From Adiantum capillus-veneris (lineage: Eukaryota; Streptophyta; Polypodiopsida; Polypodiales; Pteridaceae): a stretch of DNA of 64,000 bases. Positions 1-11,838 of the stretch are shown here, piece after piece. The notes under the pieces were generated by a model. The model did no database searches. It was not told the origin of the DNA and was given only the letters and a program-made list of their open reading frames with translations. The position numbers and the translations under genes were made by a program. The number at the start of each line of letters is the position of its first letter. Within the stretch, counting starts at the first letter, position 1. Location: NCBI GenBank assembly GCA_014529385.2, contig CM043957.1:72260381-72324380 (forward strand). Reading direction: 5' to 3'.

Positions 1-216
1 TTTCCATCTTCATAGCATCACCAAGGTCACAAGAAACACAAAGATTGTATTGTTATAAGTCTCTCTTGATGGGAGCATCTATAATACGAACGCCTTTTGG
101 AGGGGGGACCGGTTCCAAGTAAATCCGGTCCTCAACTATTGTCATGTTCTCTAATACTCTCTCTCTCTTGCAAAAGTATTGTTCATGCCAAGTTAATTAG
201 TACTATGTTCATGTTG
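1..216. other. Left flank of the gypsy-1 nest, unassigned
   Basis: This stretch precedes the left end of gypsy-1. The minus strand holds a short open stretch (MTIVEDRIYLEPVPPPKG...) that I do not recognise and that is too short to call. The last four bases (217-220, ctac) are repeated after the far end of gypsy-1 at 42323-42326, so this is the pre-insertion target DNA. Its continuation is 42327-43266. Confidence 0.4.
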
Positions 217-220
217 CTAC

Positions 221-2448
221 TAAGGCAGTCCGGGGAGGGCAACAAGAAGAGCAGCCTCTAAATACCCTTCGAGGCTCCCGTGGTGCTCAATTGGGGCTGG
301 GGCAAGCACAATCAAAGACAACAACAACCCACAGGCAAAAACCCAAACAAGAAAGGGGCACCACCTAGTTGTAGATGCGAACTAGGACGCACGTGATATC
401 TCCTTGTACTCAAACGCACAAAGAGAGGGGAATGCAAGATAGCCACACACACCAAACACAAACATTCACACACTAGAGTGAGGTAAAGATCACAAATCAA
501 CTTGAGCAACTCAGTCTTAGCCTTAAAGACTAGATGACACAAAGCTTGGTGAGAAACAGAGAGACGACACAAAACTTGATCTTGTTGCTAATACACAAAT
601 TGGCTTAGGGTCACGGGAGCCCTCTCACCTAGCACCCTCTTACAATTGACTTTTTAGGCAAACAATTCCACAAGCCTTAAAACCACCAAGCATGAAATGG
701 CACAACAGACTTCAAGGACAATATACCTTCAACCACCTGATAAGCCAACTTATCAAGTCAATTTGGAGAGAAGAGTCATAGTTGCTGCATACAATTACAC
801 CCAAAACTATAAATATTATTTATGCACAAGAGTAGGCTACAAGTGTGATGAAGAGTATGGCATCACTCCACTCCTCTAGATGTCATAACTAACTTCATGC
901 TTCTCCATGCACTTATGTGTAGTAATGGAATAGAGCGCTCACAATGCACACTCTACACAACTAGGCTTGAAGAGTGGTGTGTTATGTGTGGAGAATGGTG
1001 TGGTGTAGTGTGATCATGTGTTGATTTACAACAGAGAGAAGAGCTCTATTTATAGGTTTTAGAAGCCCCAATTAGGATTAGACCTAATCAAGTTTATTTG
1101 AAGAAATCAAAGATTATGCATATTTTTATTTTTAAATGAGGGTGTGTCTCTCTTATCCTTTGAGTCACATGGATGTGGTCTTAAGGGAAGAGAATTATTC
1201 AGGATGAAAGGAGAGAGGATTGAGTGAATAATTTGGGAGTGCCTACTCTAATAGATAGTAGAGGGTGTATTTTTACAATAAAGTTAGTGGTTAGTAATAA
1301 TCACTACAAAATATTTACAAAATCATTCACCAAATGGTGAGATATATGATGAGCAAAGTTAGAGAAGGGATAAGATTATAAAGAGAGGTTGAAGCTTTGG
1401 AGAAGTTGACATTCACCTCCTTACAGCACCGGTAGAAGAAACGGTCAGCATGGCGAAGTTGCACGTGTCGATGAAGTTATGTTATCTTGAAACCTTGGAT
1501 AGTTTATGATAAAAGCCTTCAATTGCAGAGGTTAAACTTGGATTTTTGCTGATTTTTTGGAGTTCTTTAGAGAGTTAAGAGGATATGGTAATATGGACAT
1601 ATATGTAGAGAGAAAGGGGAGCACATAGGGGTGTAGAAATGGAGGATGCAGGCTATGGAGGTGTGAGAGAAGTGGCAATGTTGAAGAGGGTGAAATAGGA
1701 CATGGGACTTGCAGATTTGGGTGTGGGAAAGAGAGGGAGGAGTGTGTAAGAGTGAGTAGGTGTGTGGAAGGGTGAGAGAAAATAGGAAGATTTTTTGGTG
1801 TATGAGGTGGCAGTTTTGAAGTTGGCCATAAATTTCATGTACCCTTGACTTAAAAATCTCTGAAAACATTATAAAAAATACTTTAGCTCACGAGCTACAT
1901 TTTTTCTTTTGGACACATCCTCATATTCGGATCAAAAGAAGGTTCCAAAATTCGAGCAAAAAGTTGTCCTTGTAGCACCTAATAAGGCTTGAAGTGGGCC
2001 ACTATTTGATTGTTTTTCCTTTGTAGTCTTCCAAGTGAGCCCCCCATACATCAACCATGACCTAATATTGCCAAGGAGCTTGTACACATGTATGGTATAG
2101 GATAAGTATCAAATATAATATCTACTTGTGGGATAAGAAGGTAGGCTAGCTAGTCATGAAAAATTGAGAGGTACTCCTAAAGGCTTCAAAAAAACTAAAA
2201 GGTACTCCTTCGAGTCCTCCCCTAAGGTACTCACCATCGCCCCTTGCCAGCGCTAGTGCCCCGCCGTCTGCCCCCTCCTACCTCTTCCTCTCCTCGCCCT
2301 TTCTTCCCTCCTTCGACCTGCACCTCCGCACCCCTTGCAACTATACATATTGTACCTCCTCTCCTCGCCCTTTTCGCACCTCCTTCGTACGTCAGCTTTG
2401 CAGACGCAAACCAGATTTTGTGAATGCAGGAAACCCTTGATGTCTAGG

Positions 2449-2511
<63 letters not shown>

Positions 2512-3377
2512 ATAGAGCAAGAGTAGGGAGGGTCGTTGTGAGAGAGAGAGAGACACAGAGAGTCAATGATTGCCAAAAATTTCTTTTTTAATATAAAAAA
2601 AACTTCTCACCTTTCCCATTCTTCACGCGTGACCTTTTGAAAGCTATTAAATGTTTTTTAGTTCACTGATTTCTCATAGAATATTACATGTTTCTCAAAG
2701 ACTTTTCTTTTTCTGAAATTGGGGGACCCTACTAGGCTAGCTAGTCATGAAAAATGGACACATGGGATGCATGGTGGCAAAAAATATATAAAATAAAAGG
2801 TGGAAAATCATGAGAGTAGGGACCCTCAATTATTCTCTACTTTGAGTGATTTATGGAATTAATTTGAAGATGAAATCTATGTATTTGTGGATATTTATCT
2901 GGGAGGGATGGAAAAAAATATGACGGAGCCGATAAGGTTATTGCTGAATTTTTATGGTGAAGTCACATAAAGGTTTTTTCAAGGCTTGTGTGAGTGGAGC
3001 TTAAGGGATAGAATGATAGTAAAATATGTATAAGGAATGACACGCGATGGAAGCTAGCATACTTAGGCCTGATAATGTACACTTAGGAATATATATTTAT
3101 ATAAATACAAAACAATTGACAAAAACCCTTTATACTTAGTTCCTTTATTTGATAGAAAATATTTACATGTAAAGAGGACCCTAATATTATAAATTTATTT
3201 TTTTGTCTCCTAGCCCAATGACTCACTCAATGATTTAATAAAGAAATGTGATAAAAACCTTAAACGCACACACGCTATTTACAATGAAAAAGCGAGCCTA
3301 GTCATTGTGCTAGGGTGTTTTTTTGGGGTGAAGTGGCTTCTTAAAATATTTTGTGAGAGCCGAAAAAATGGCTATCA
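221..3377 (-). repeat. 3' LTR of gypsy-1 (long form)
   Basis: It begins taaggcagtcc, where other copies have tgaggcgg, and ends ggctatca, the end shared by all four LTRs of this family in the window. On the minus strand it therefore runs TGATAGCC to CCTCA. Next to it (3379-3395) is a purine-rich tract on the minus strand, CTAGGGGAGGACT, the expected polypurine tract. A TATAAATA box on the minus strand lies at 1046-1055. Compared with the 5' LTR it keeps about 870 bp (1085-1955) that the other lacks, and it carries a 568-bp insertion at 2165-2732. Related LTRs lie at 43271 and 48412. Confidence 0.85.
2165..2732. mobile_element. 568-bp insertion with 23-bp flanking duplication, contains a GA microsatellite
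   Basis: The 23 bp at 2142-2164 (taggctagctagtc...) are repeated exactly at 2733-2755, and the 5' LTR of gypsy-1 has a single copy with nothing between (about 41680-41702). The insert contains a C-rich stretch and a run of about 25 GA units (2455-2508). I see no poly-A tail, terminal inverted repeats or protein motif. A long target duplication suits target-primed insertion of a retroposed sequence or a repair patch. Confidence 0.6.
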
Positions 3378-3582
3378 TTTAGTCCTCCCCTAGATGATGG
3401 TACATTCATGTACCATCAAAAGGCATATCTTCCAATGAGAGTGTTTTTCGATCCTTCGTGATATTTGGTGCCTTAATCAAATCTTCATCTTGTAGTGCCA
3501 AGCTCAAAGACTTACATGGTATTGTAGCTGTTCGATACTCTTGTAGATCTTCTGGTAGAACTCAACTCAAGTAGGGCTTTAG

Positions 3583-4500
3583 TCAATACCCATTCACCTT
3601 CTTGGGGTGCTCCTTGCCATCCAAATCCATGATTTGATAGTAGCGTGAACAGTACGCCTTCTTTACAATGTAGGGACCTTGCCATCTAGTATTGAACTTC
3701 ACATCAAAGCGATTGTCAAGGTGATTATCATACCTTAGCACCAAATCTCCTTCCTTGATCCCTTTATCTTTCACCTTTTTGTCGAGATTGTTCTTTATTT
3801 GTGTAGCCTTTCTTTTATAGCACTCATAAGCCGCCTCCCGTTTCCATTCTAGTACTGCAAGGGTGAGAAGGCTGTCTTCCCATGCTGCTTCTTCGCCTTG
3901 TACCATCTTTCCATGAAGTCACATCGTGGGAATGTTGAGCTCGATGGGTTGCAAAGCTTCTTGACCATAGACTAGGTGGAAGGGTGTGAGCTCTGTCGCT
4001 TCCTTGTAGGTAGTCCGATAGGCCCACAATGCTCCATCCAAGAAGTCACCCCATAGATTTGTCTTGTTCTTTACCATATTCCGGATGATTCCTACAATGA
4101 TGCCATTAGCCTTCTCTACCAAACCATTTGACTGAGGATAGTAAGGTGTGCTATGCCGATGTAGAATGTGAAGCTCATCACAAACTTCTATGAGCAAGCC
4201 CTTCCTAAATCCTGGACCGTTATCAGAAACAATCTCCAAAGGTGTGCCACATCTGCAACAAATGTGAGTGTACACAAATTTGTTAATTGTCCTGTCATTT
4301 ACTCTTGCCACACTTTGAGCTTCTACCCACCTAGTCATGTAATCTATGGCCACCAAGATATACAATTTTCCATTTTTAGTCCTAGGCAATGGACTCATAG
4401 CATCAATGCCCCATTTTTCAAACGGACCATTTGCAGGACTAACTGACGTGGACCATGCAATAAGTGCTTGTTTCCATTAATCTGACAATTGTGCAGCTTT
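3583..4500 (-). pseudogene. Gypsy-1 integrase
   Basis: This is the integrase end of the polyprotein. It joins retrotransposon cDNA to the chromosome in the nucleus. The catalytic core is read at 4398-3919: the first aspartate lies in VAIDYMTRW, the second in IVSDNGPGF and the glutamate in SNGLVEKAN, so a full D,D,E triad is visible. A frameshift near 3906-3919 separates the C-terminal part, which ends in a segment like the usual GPYIV barrel (GPYIVKKA). The reading frame is also broken upstream near 4400-4500. The family assignment is secure; function is lost. Confidence 0.85.
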
Positions 4501-4576
4501 TACACCAATGTTGAACATCAATGTGCAAGCTTGGCTAAACATACCCGGCAAGCAAAATATTTCTTGCAGTGAGTTC

Positions 4577-5458
4577 CTATGCAAAATGACGACCACATGT
4601 TTCCTCATGCAAACCTTCAAGAATGGCTGGAATCTCCTTGGTTGTCGGTACTCTCCTGCAAACTTGATCTTTTCCCCTTTGGTAGAGGGCACCTTCCAAA
4701 AACAAATACGAACTTGCCTTCTTAATGAGCCTCCGCTTTTGAGCTTTTGTGAAGCCCTCTGGAAAATCTCCCTCTAAAATGTAGCTCACAATGGGAGCCA
4801 ATGACTCCATCCCCTGGTACCTTGCTTGCTTTATCACTGTTGCTACCATGATGACCTGCACTTCACTCTCAACACATGCAACTGCTTTTTGGACAAGCAA
4901 ATCAGCACCTTCATTTTGTTTCCTCGGAATATGATACAATTGTACTTCTTCAAATTGATTGAAGAGTTTATGGATGGCATGAACCTTTTGCCTTAGCCTT
5001 TCATTCTTACAAGCCCAAATACCTAGAATTTGCTTCACAATGAGAAGTGCATCCCCTTTTACCATGAGACACCGTATCTTTTGAGCAACACACATCTACA
5101 AACCATGGATTAGTATATCGTACTCTGCTTCATTGTTTCTCGTGGAACCGAGCAAATTCACATGCTCTTTCATAACAACCTCACCATTTGAATCAAGCAA
5201 CACAAGCCCTCCCTTTGCTTTTCTTGTAGCCTTCTTAAATGCTCCATCAAAGAACAAGGTGAATGCATTAGGTAAATGCCTTGGTGGTGGTAAGGGTAGG
5301 GTTTTCACTTCAGGCACCTTGATGTCCCTTTCATGCACTCTATAGGTGAGAATCCCTGCTAATTGTGCATGTACACTATCTTCTACTCTGAAAGAGTATT
5401 GGAACTCTTGCAATTCCATGATCCATTTTGACTTAGTGTCATTTGAGATGACACCCAA
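4577..5458 (-). pseudogene. Gypsy-1 second (archaeal-type) RNase H and integrase zinc region
   Basis: Two adjoining reading frames meet at 5095/5096. The upstream part has the start of an RNase H fold (FFDGAF, then GGLVLL and NNEAEY with its acidic residue). The downstream part has VKGDALLIVKQ and RKQNEGADLL, the remaining half of the fold, followed by a linker and the H..C part of an integrase zinc region. A second RNase H between the usual RNase H and the integrase is the hallmark of Tat elements. A stop at the junction divides the domain, so this copy is inactive. Confidence 0.8.
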
Positions 5459-6833
5459 GGAAACAAGTTTTCAGTAGTGATTATGATAAAGGGTTTTGGT
5501 AGGAGGTAGGATCTAAACTTTCTCACTGCAAAGACAATAGAAAGCATCATAGATTTTGCTTCCGAGTAATCCTTTTCAAGTGCATTCATGACCCGGCTAG
5601 CAAAGTAGACAGGCCGCATCCTTGTGCTATGAGGATCTTGCTGTAACAATACCGCACCCAATGTCTCGTTACCCACACTTGAGCTAACAAAGAATGTAAA
5701 CTCCCAACATGGATACATGAGCATCGGTAGTTCGGCCAAAACCATTTTTATACAAGAAAAGTACTCTTCAAGCTCATCAGACCATGCAAACTCTACATGT
5801 TGTGTCAACTTTTGGAGGGGGTGAAGTAACTCTGATGCCAAGTGAATGAAGCGTGACATGTACTTCACCTTTTGAATAAATGAAATTATCTCCTTGAGAC
5901 TCTTTGGTGATGGTAGCTCAATGAGAGCTTTTGCCTTTGCTGGATCCACCTCAGTGCCTTTGGAAGAAACCTTGTGACCAAGCAAGATCACTTCATCCTC
6001 ACCTATGTGGAACTTTCAGGATTGAGTTGACCTCACATATCATATAGCTTCTTCAAGCCTTCTTCTACCTTCTGTAGATGCAATGATTTAGAGATATAGA
6101 TGCAAAAATCATATATGAATACTCTAATAGACTTCCCAAAGAATGTTTGAAACACCATGTTCATGAATCGTTGAAACGTTGCTGGAGCATTTGTCAAACC
6201 AAACGGCATGACTCTAAAAGCAAAACAACCCCAAGGGGTGATGAAGGTTGTTTTTAATTGATCCTCCAATGCAATACCTATTTGAAAGTAGCTAGAGTAG
6301 CCATCACATACAGTGTAATTTTCTTTACCTGCTACCTCATTAAGAATCTCATCTTGAAATGGGAGGGGAAAGTGATCCCTTTTTGTTGCCTCGTTGAGTG
6401 GACGATAATCGACACATACCCTCCACTTGCCACTCTTTTTCAGAGTGATCACAACTGGAGAGACCCACTCAGAATTCTCTACGGGGTAGATGAACCCTAC
6501 TGCTAGAAGCTTCCTCACCTCTTTGAGTAGTTCTTGCTCTTTGATGACTCCTAACCTTCGTAGCTTTTGTGCTTTAGGTTTGGCCTCTGGCGTTAGCTCG
6601 ATCTTGTGTTGAATGGCATCCACTCCACGTACATCTGTGTAATCTTTAGCAAAAAGCCTAGGAAACTTTCTTAGCACACTTTTGAATTCCTCTCTTTCCT
6701 CCCAAGTAAGAGTCTTTGACAACATACCATCTAGCATTTCTTCATCATGCAAACTTTGGTTCTCCTGGGGGCCTACCTCTTTTAATCCTTGGCAAGATGT
6801 CTCTTCGTTATTTGGCCTAAAACTTACACCCAT
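5383..6833 (-). pseudogene. Gypsy-1 reverse transcriptase and first RNase H
   Basis: The reverse transcriptase copies the element RNA into DNA in the cytoplasmic particle. Conserved blocks are SGKWRVCVDYRPLNEAT, a palm segment near FQIGIALED, FRVMPFGLTNAPATFQRFMN, and the connection LGHKVSSKGTEVDPAKAKAL. The catalytic YxDD box is damaged: it reads FIYDFCIYI (about 6090-6115), with one aspartate gone. A frameshift near 5990-6033 splits the domain. RNase H follows (GAVLLQQDPHSTRMRPVYFASR, then ALEKDYSEAKSMMLSIVFAVRKFRSYL). The protein is clearly recognisable but dead. Confidence 0.88.
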
Positions 6834-6988
6834 GACTTCATGGATGACTCCTCCTCCGTAGTGCTACCACTGCTTTCTTCTTCCGAGGTGTCATCGTTCC
6901 AATCATCCCCGCTTTCACTTTGAGAAGATTTCTCCTGGAGCTCCTCTTGACATTGCTCCTTCATGTCAAAGACAACCTTCTTGTGATT

Positions 6989-7516
6989 TTAATTCCTGAA
7001 AATCAACTTTCCGCTTTCCCAATCCTGCAAAGCTCGCATCCTCATTAGCCACGGTCTACCTAGGATAAATGGATAGCCATTTCCCCTTGTAGAAATAACA
7101 TAGAAATCAACAGCCTTCTTAATGCCGAAAGCTTCCACAGAAACATTCTTACAAACTCCCAAACACCTAGCCTTGCTATTATTTTCCATTTTCACTTTGA
7201 TTTTAGGCATCTCATGAATGTGCATGCCTAGTCTTTGCATAAGGTCCTCTGTCATGATGCAAATTTGTGCGTCCCCATCCACTAGACCCTTCCTAACTAG
7301 TTTTCCCTTGATATATAAATCTAGCACATGCATAATATCCTCATTCATTTGGGCATGTGCAATTTTAACAACAAGAACATTTTCTTTGGTCCTTCTCCTA
7401 GTGCTAACTACCTTTGTTAACTCCCTCCTAACTTGTGGGCACAATGCAAGAAATTGAGGCCATGATATGCTTGAACCATTACCTCTCATGTCCTCCATAA
7501 GGTTGTAGGGAGCCAT
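6989..7516 (-). pseudogene. Gypsy-1 aspartic protease region
   Basis: The 175-codon open frame lies between gag and reverse transcriptase, the usual place for the retrotransposon protease that matures gag-pol. The expected active site D-S/T/G-G-A appears as GLVDGDAQICIM, so glycine is replaced by aspartate after the catalytic DG. Downstream, ILGRPWLMRM matches the conserved ILGRPF/W block near the end of these proteases. The substituted active site suggests that the copy is inactive. About 150 bp of degraded linker separates it from the RT frame. Confidence 0.75.
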
Positions 7517-8635
7517 ACCATGTCCAAGAGGGAAGTCTTGAAGGTTGACGTGGCACCAGGTTCTCTTGGCTTACTTGGTTTCCTTTGCTTTCTTTCCTCA
7601 TCCATGGGCACTTTGTGATGTTACTCCTTACCTTTTCCCTGCCCACGTTTGATGCCATTTGCTTCAATGTCACCCTCTTTGGATTGTGTGACTTCTGCAA
7701 CATTGACATTTGGGTCAGGCAAAGGTGGAACTCCTTCCACCCCTTGTGGAGGTGGTCTTGGTCCATTTGGCCTTTGTAGAAGCCTTGAACATCTCCTTCA
7801 CCTGCATTCATCACTGGGTAATTCAAGTTAGGTCTCCCTGGCTCCCCACGGGGTCAAGGAAAATTATACATCCCATGTCCAGAATCTCCACAATTCCAAC
7901 ATTGAAAGACTCTCCTAGGTCGTGGATCTCGCTCTTCAGACTTCTTTGCTTGTCCCTTTGGACCTACAGCTTGTGCAAGGTGAATTGACAAGTTGCTTAA
8001 AGATTCATTTAATTTCTCAATTACTTCCGCCGTTACCTCAGGAAGCTCCCTAGATGTTGATGCTTGTGTCTTACCTTTGGGTCTAAGACCTTCTATTGGA
8101 ACCTCTCCCCTTAAGCACTTGAGTTTCTTATACTTCTCAGCAGCCCTAGTTTCAGCTGCATCAAAGGTAGCAAGTGTACCCGCCTCTACTTTTACCTTAA
8201 GGTTGAGAAAGAGTCCGGCTATGAACCTCTCCTTCTTTATAAATTATGCACCATCACCAGGGTTAGCAACATTTTGTATCCATAGAGCCCAAAGACGTAG
8301 AAACTCTTGCTTGTACAAGTAGTAGTCATCTAAGTCTTTTTGCTTATGAGAAACAATGTCTTGCCATAATTTTTTAGTGTTTTGGGGATCAAAGAAGTAT
8401 TTCTTGAAACGATTCAAAACTTCCATGTAATTCCCCTTAACTTCCTCAGGCAAAGAGTCAAACCAAGTGCTAGCATCTTTCCTAAGGACTACCTCAAACA
8501 TTTCTACACGTTCTTGATTAGTTACTATCCTCTTGATACGGCAAGACATTTTGAATTTGCTAAGAATAATTCTGCATACTCCCCAGGCTCTCCAAAAAAC
8601 AAGGGGTAGCCACTCATTTGCCTAGTTGTATCCAT
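7479..8635 (-). pseudogene. Gypsy-1 gag
   Basis: The start is a minus-strand ATG at 8635 (MDTTRQMSGYPLFF). The frame shifts near 8550 and continues as a retrotransposon gag domain (DASTWFDSLPEEVKGNYMEVLNRF, then LWQDIVSHKQKDLDDYYLYKQEFLRLW). A zinc knuckle of the form CWNCGDSGHGMYNF lies at about 7868-7905, with the last cysteine lost. Gag builds the virus-like particle and its knuckle binds RNA. Several stops and frameshifts break the gene. Upstream lie the leader units. Confidence 0.8.
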
Positions 8636-8863
8636 GTTGCCAGTTTTACTCAAAAATTTCTTTTTCTTTTTTTATTTTTCTCTTTTGCAAAATCAAATTT
8701 CAAAGTAGAATGAAAATATAAACATCAAAGCTTAGATCGTAGCGAATCAATGGCAAAGTGAACGGATTGATTGATGCATTGATAACTGCTACTTCCCTAG
8801 GTTAAAACATACGATGGAAAACACGTTGAAATTGTAACTTTGTGCCAACTATTACATGCAGGT
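8636..8863 (-). other. Gypsy-1 leader, inner half, with half of leader unit 2
   Basis: The sequence between the gag start and the inserted gypsy-3 LTR. Its minus strand reads TKLQFQRVFHRMF, then INASINPFTLPLIRYDLSFDVYIF and a stop, with one internal stop. This matches unit 2 of the gypsy-3 LTR (FVSTKLHFQR... VNPFILPLIRYDQSLDVFIF). The N-terminal half of the same unit lies 31 kb away at 40253-40313, which is how the nested insertion was recognised. Confidence 0.65.
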
Positions 8864-10605
8864 TGTCAAACAATTGGTGGTCACCAGGAAGGCACCGGGC
8901 CTCTAGCTGTGAGGGTTTGTGGGGAGACTATGAAGGCTTTCACTTAAGCAAGCTTAGTGTTTGTAGCAAATACATTGTGTATAGCCATTGCAAGCTTACA
9001 CGCAGACACACACATACGCACACGTGAAACCCTCAAAACAAAACAAAGATAAAAACATATAGGCTTTTATCGTATCTAATCAAAGGTAAGATGAAAGGGT
9101 TCACTGATGTATTTATAGAAGCAAGTCGCTGTACTCCAAATAGACTGCGAATGGTTCTTTGAAACTGTAACTTAGTGCTTACAAAGATGTAGATGTTTTG
9201 CCTAGTGATAGGAGTGAGCTGTGTGTACAAGTCTTCTTGGTTCATAGTAATATTAAGAAAGCAAGACTCAACCCTAGAGGAGAATAAATAAGTGCACATC
9301 AAAAGAATTAGAGTAGTCTAGTAGTGGCAAAATAAGAGGACGTGGAGAAAGAAGAATTTCTTGTAGTCTTTCCGGACCAAAGAGTAACACAATTCTGTGC
9401 TAGAAGTGGATTTTACGGCTAAAACAAACGTTAATCCTAATATTTTGCACAAAGTGAAAGGGTTGAAAGGTTACACCATTGGGATTATTCATCTAAGAAA
9501 GCAGTCAAACAATGGAGGAAAGATATAAGAGAGACAACCAACACACAAAGACCGACACAAGCTCAAGCCAAAGAAGTGAAGCACGCCTCAAGACTGTGTG
9601 GTCTTGTAGCCAACTTGATGAAGTAGAAGATGAGTAGTAGTACCCAAGACCGTTTGTGAGCCATGAACAATGCGTCTTTATTGATGAAAGAAGGTTACAT
9701 AGAGTGTATGAGTATTACAAGTGAGGAGATAGAAGGCTTGAGACATGAAGTAGCAAGCTCAAGATGTGTTGGGCTGAAATTGAGATAAAGTTTCACTCAA
9801 CGAGATGGCTAGGAGGTTGGGTGATGGCTTGATAGAGTGGCTTGATTATGGGGATTGCTTGAGCGCTTGATTGCTTGATTGTTTGCCTCATGCTCAAGTG
9901 AGGGGCAAGAGGCTCTATTTATAGGTGAAGTTACCCCTTGAAGAAGATATTTGCTCAGAAATATCCAAGGGATTTTTGTGACAAGTGTCTATCTTTTCAA
10001 AATATTTTGAAATTATCTTCAAAGTATCTAGATCCTTCTCTTCAAGAAATATCTAGAGGTTCTTCTAGATCTTTCTCCAAATATCTTCTCCTTGCCACCA
10101 CATGTCAAGGATTAAGCCTCCAAGAGTTGTTGAGCTATGGTGGGAACATGTGCATAAAGTATCTTTATAAAAAATTGAGAGAGAGCTTGGCATACATCAT
10201 GGATGACATCAAACAAACTCATAACCATTTTCTCAAGGGATTTTTCTAGGCCCATAATTACTCCAAAGTGCACCTACTATGTGTAGAATGACACCTCATG
10301 ATGGGGTATACTATGACTAAGGCCACTTTTGACCATGCTACACATGTCATATGCCACCAAGGATGCCTAGTAGATAGGAGGTATGTTTTATAGGCTCATT
10401 TTATCATAGCTACAAGAAGAGGTTCACAAAGAAGCCCGGGATCGAAGCCCATTCCCAACAAGAGTGACACATTAGACTTAGACTAGCTTTTTGCATGCTA
10501 GATAGAAAATGCATATACTTATGCACACTTAAGGCATACACATAAAATCTATAATATTGTAGATCTTATCTTCCGTTCCCACTATGCACTTGCCACAGCA
10601 CGACA
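8864..10605 (-). repeat. 3' LTR of gypsy-3
   Basis: Plus-strand ends are tgtcaaac and cagcacgaca. The copy at 38524-40252 matches over the full length. A minus-strand TATAAATAG box lies at 9915-9924. A purine-rich tract, GGTTGGGGGTGGA on the minus strand, lies just outside at 10606-10619 and marks this as the 3' LTR. Two leader-type peptide units lie in the downstream part (9033-9302 and about 9303-9500). The end of the integrase frame runs into the LTR. Confidence 0.85.
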
Positions 10606-11742
10606 TCCACCCCCAACCTGCACATCCTCTGGTATCTGCACAGCCAATGTTTGCAGGTTTGACTCGCTTAGAGTTTCTTCTTCTTCATCTTCACTAGGTG
10701 ATTCCAAACCTTCATTCTCGCTTACTTGATCAGCCGGATGACTATCCTCTCTTCTTTTGAATACCTTGATTCTCTTTCTTGCAATAGGTATCTTTATCTC
10801 TGTTCCATCCAATTCAGCCACGGTGTAAGTGGAATTGTCATGTACGTACTATGTACGGTCCAAACCATCTTTTTGAAACCTTTTGCATGACAGTGTGCTG
10901 GTTATCAAGACTACTATCATACACTAAAACCCAACCTCCTTGCTTAATTACCTTCCTTCTTAACTTGTGTTGTCTATCAAAGTACTCCTTGCTTTTCAAC
11001 CTGGCATTCTTTAATCTTCCTTTTGCAACCTCAATGTCTTCAAGCCTTCTTTCTAGCTGTCTTATACGCAAGGCAAGGAGCTCTCCTCTGCTAAGCCCAT
11101 CTTGCCAAGGTAGCACATTCCATGTGGGAATGGTCTCTTCAATGGTCATTACAGGCTTTTGACCATACATCAATTCTGTAGGCATGTAGCCAGTTACAGC
11201 CCGTAGAGCATATGGCAATAGTTTTGGCCACTCACTAATTCTCCCTTCACAAGATTTAGCCAAGGATTTGATGATTGGCGGGTGCCCTCTTTCACTTTTC
11301 CCGTTGCCTTCCGGATTGTAAGTGGTGGTAATGAAAAGCTTAATTCCTATCCTAGAAAAGAATTCCCTTGCTTCCTTGGCATCCACCTCTCCTCTGTCTG
11401 CAAAATCTTTCCCACACAACCATAGGGGCCGATTACATCCTGGAGGAGAAATTTACATATTGCCTCTGTAGTCTTTGTCCTTAAAGCTCGCCCTTCAACC
11501 TGATCAGTCAAGTCTTCTCTTGTAAGAACCAAGTACCTCATCTGCCAGAGTCCTAAAGGCATGGTGATTAAATCCACAACCATTTGTAATATGGATAGTA
11601 GATAAGTAGGATGTAACCTATCGTGATGTCGCACATTTGAATACATTTGACATGTGACACACGATTCCACAAAGTTGGATACATCCTTGTACATACCTTT
11701 CCACCAATACCTTTCTTTTAGCTTTGAAAAGGTTGCCCACAC
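10582..11742 (-). pseudogene. Gypsy-3 integrase
   Basis: The zinc region shows CVTCQ after WATFSKLKERYWWKGMYKDV. The core begins with the first acidic residue in VVDLITMPLG. The glutamate lies in TYNPEGNGKSERGH. The second aspartate region is damaged by a frameshift near 11347-11419, around ADRGEVDAKEAREFF. The C-terminal part ends RWFGPYIVRT, then after a stop YTVAELDGTEIKIP and a basic-acidic tail to 10582. Integrase inserts the cDNA; this copy is broken. Confidence 0.85.
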
Positions 11743-11838
11743 ACCACGGTGTCCAGCCCATAGGTTCTCATGAAACTTCTACATGAGCTTTACTTGACTC
11801 TGTTTGTTACATACTACCCTTTGTGGTATAGCACTCCT

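Noticed and set aside
1567-1869. Minus-strand His/Ser/Pro-rich frames (also 44586-44888 and 49727-50029)
   Set aside because: They lie in LTRs in pyrimidine-rich DNA; similarity between copies follows from LTR identity.
8864-10605. Solo LTR inserted next to gypsy-1 gag
   Set aside because: A polypurine tract and integrase lie directly beside it, and the matching LTR with primer site and gag lies at 38203-40252, so it is one end of gypsy-3.
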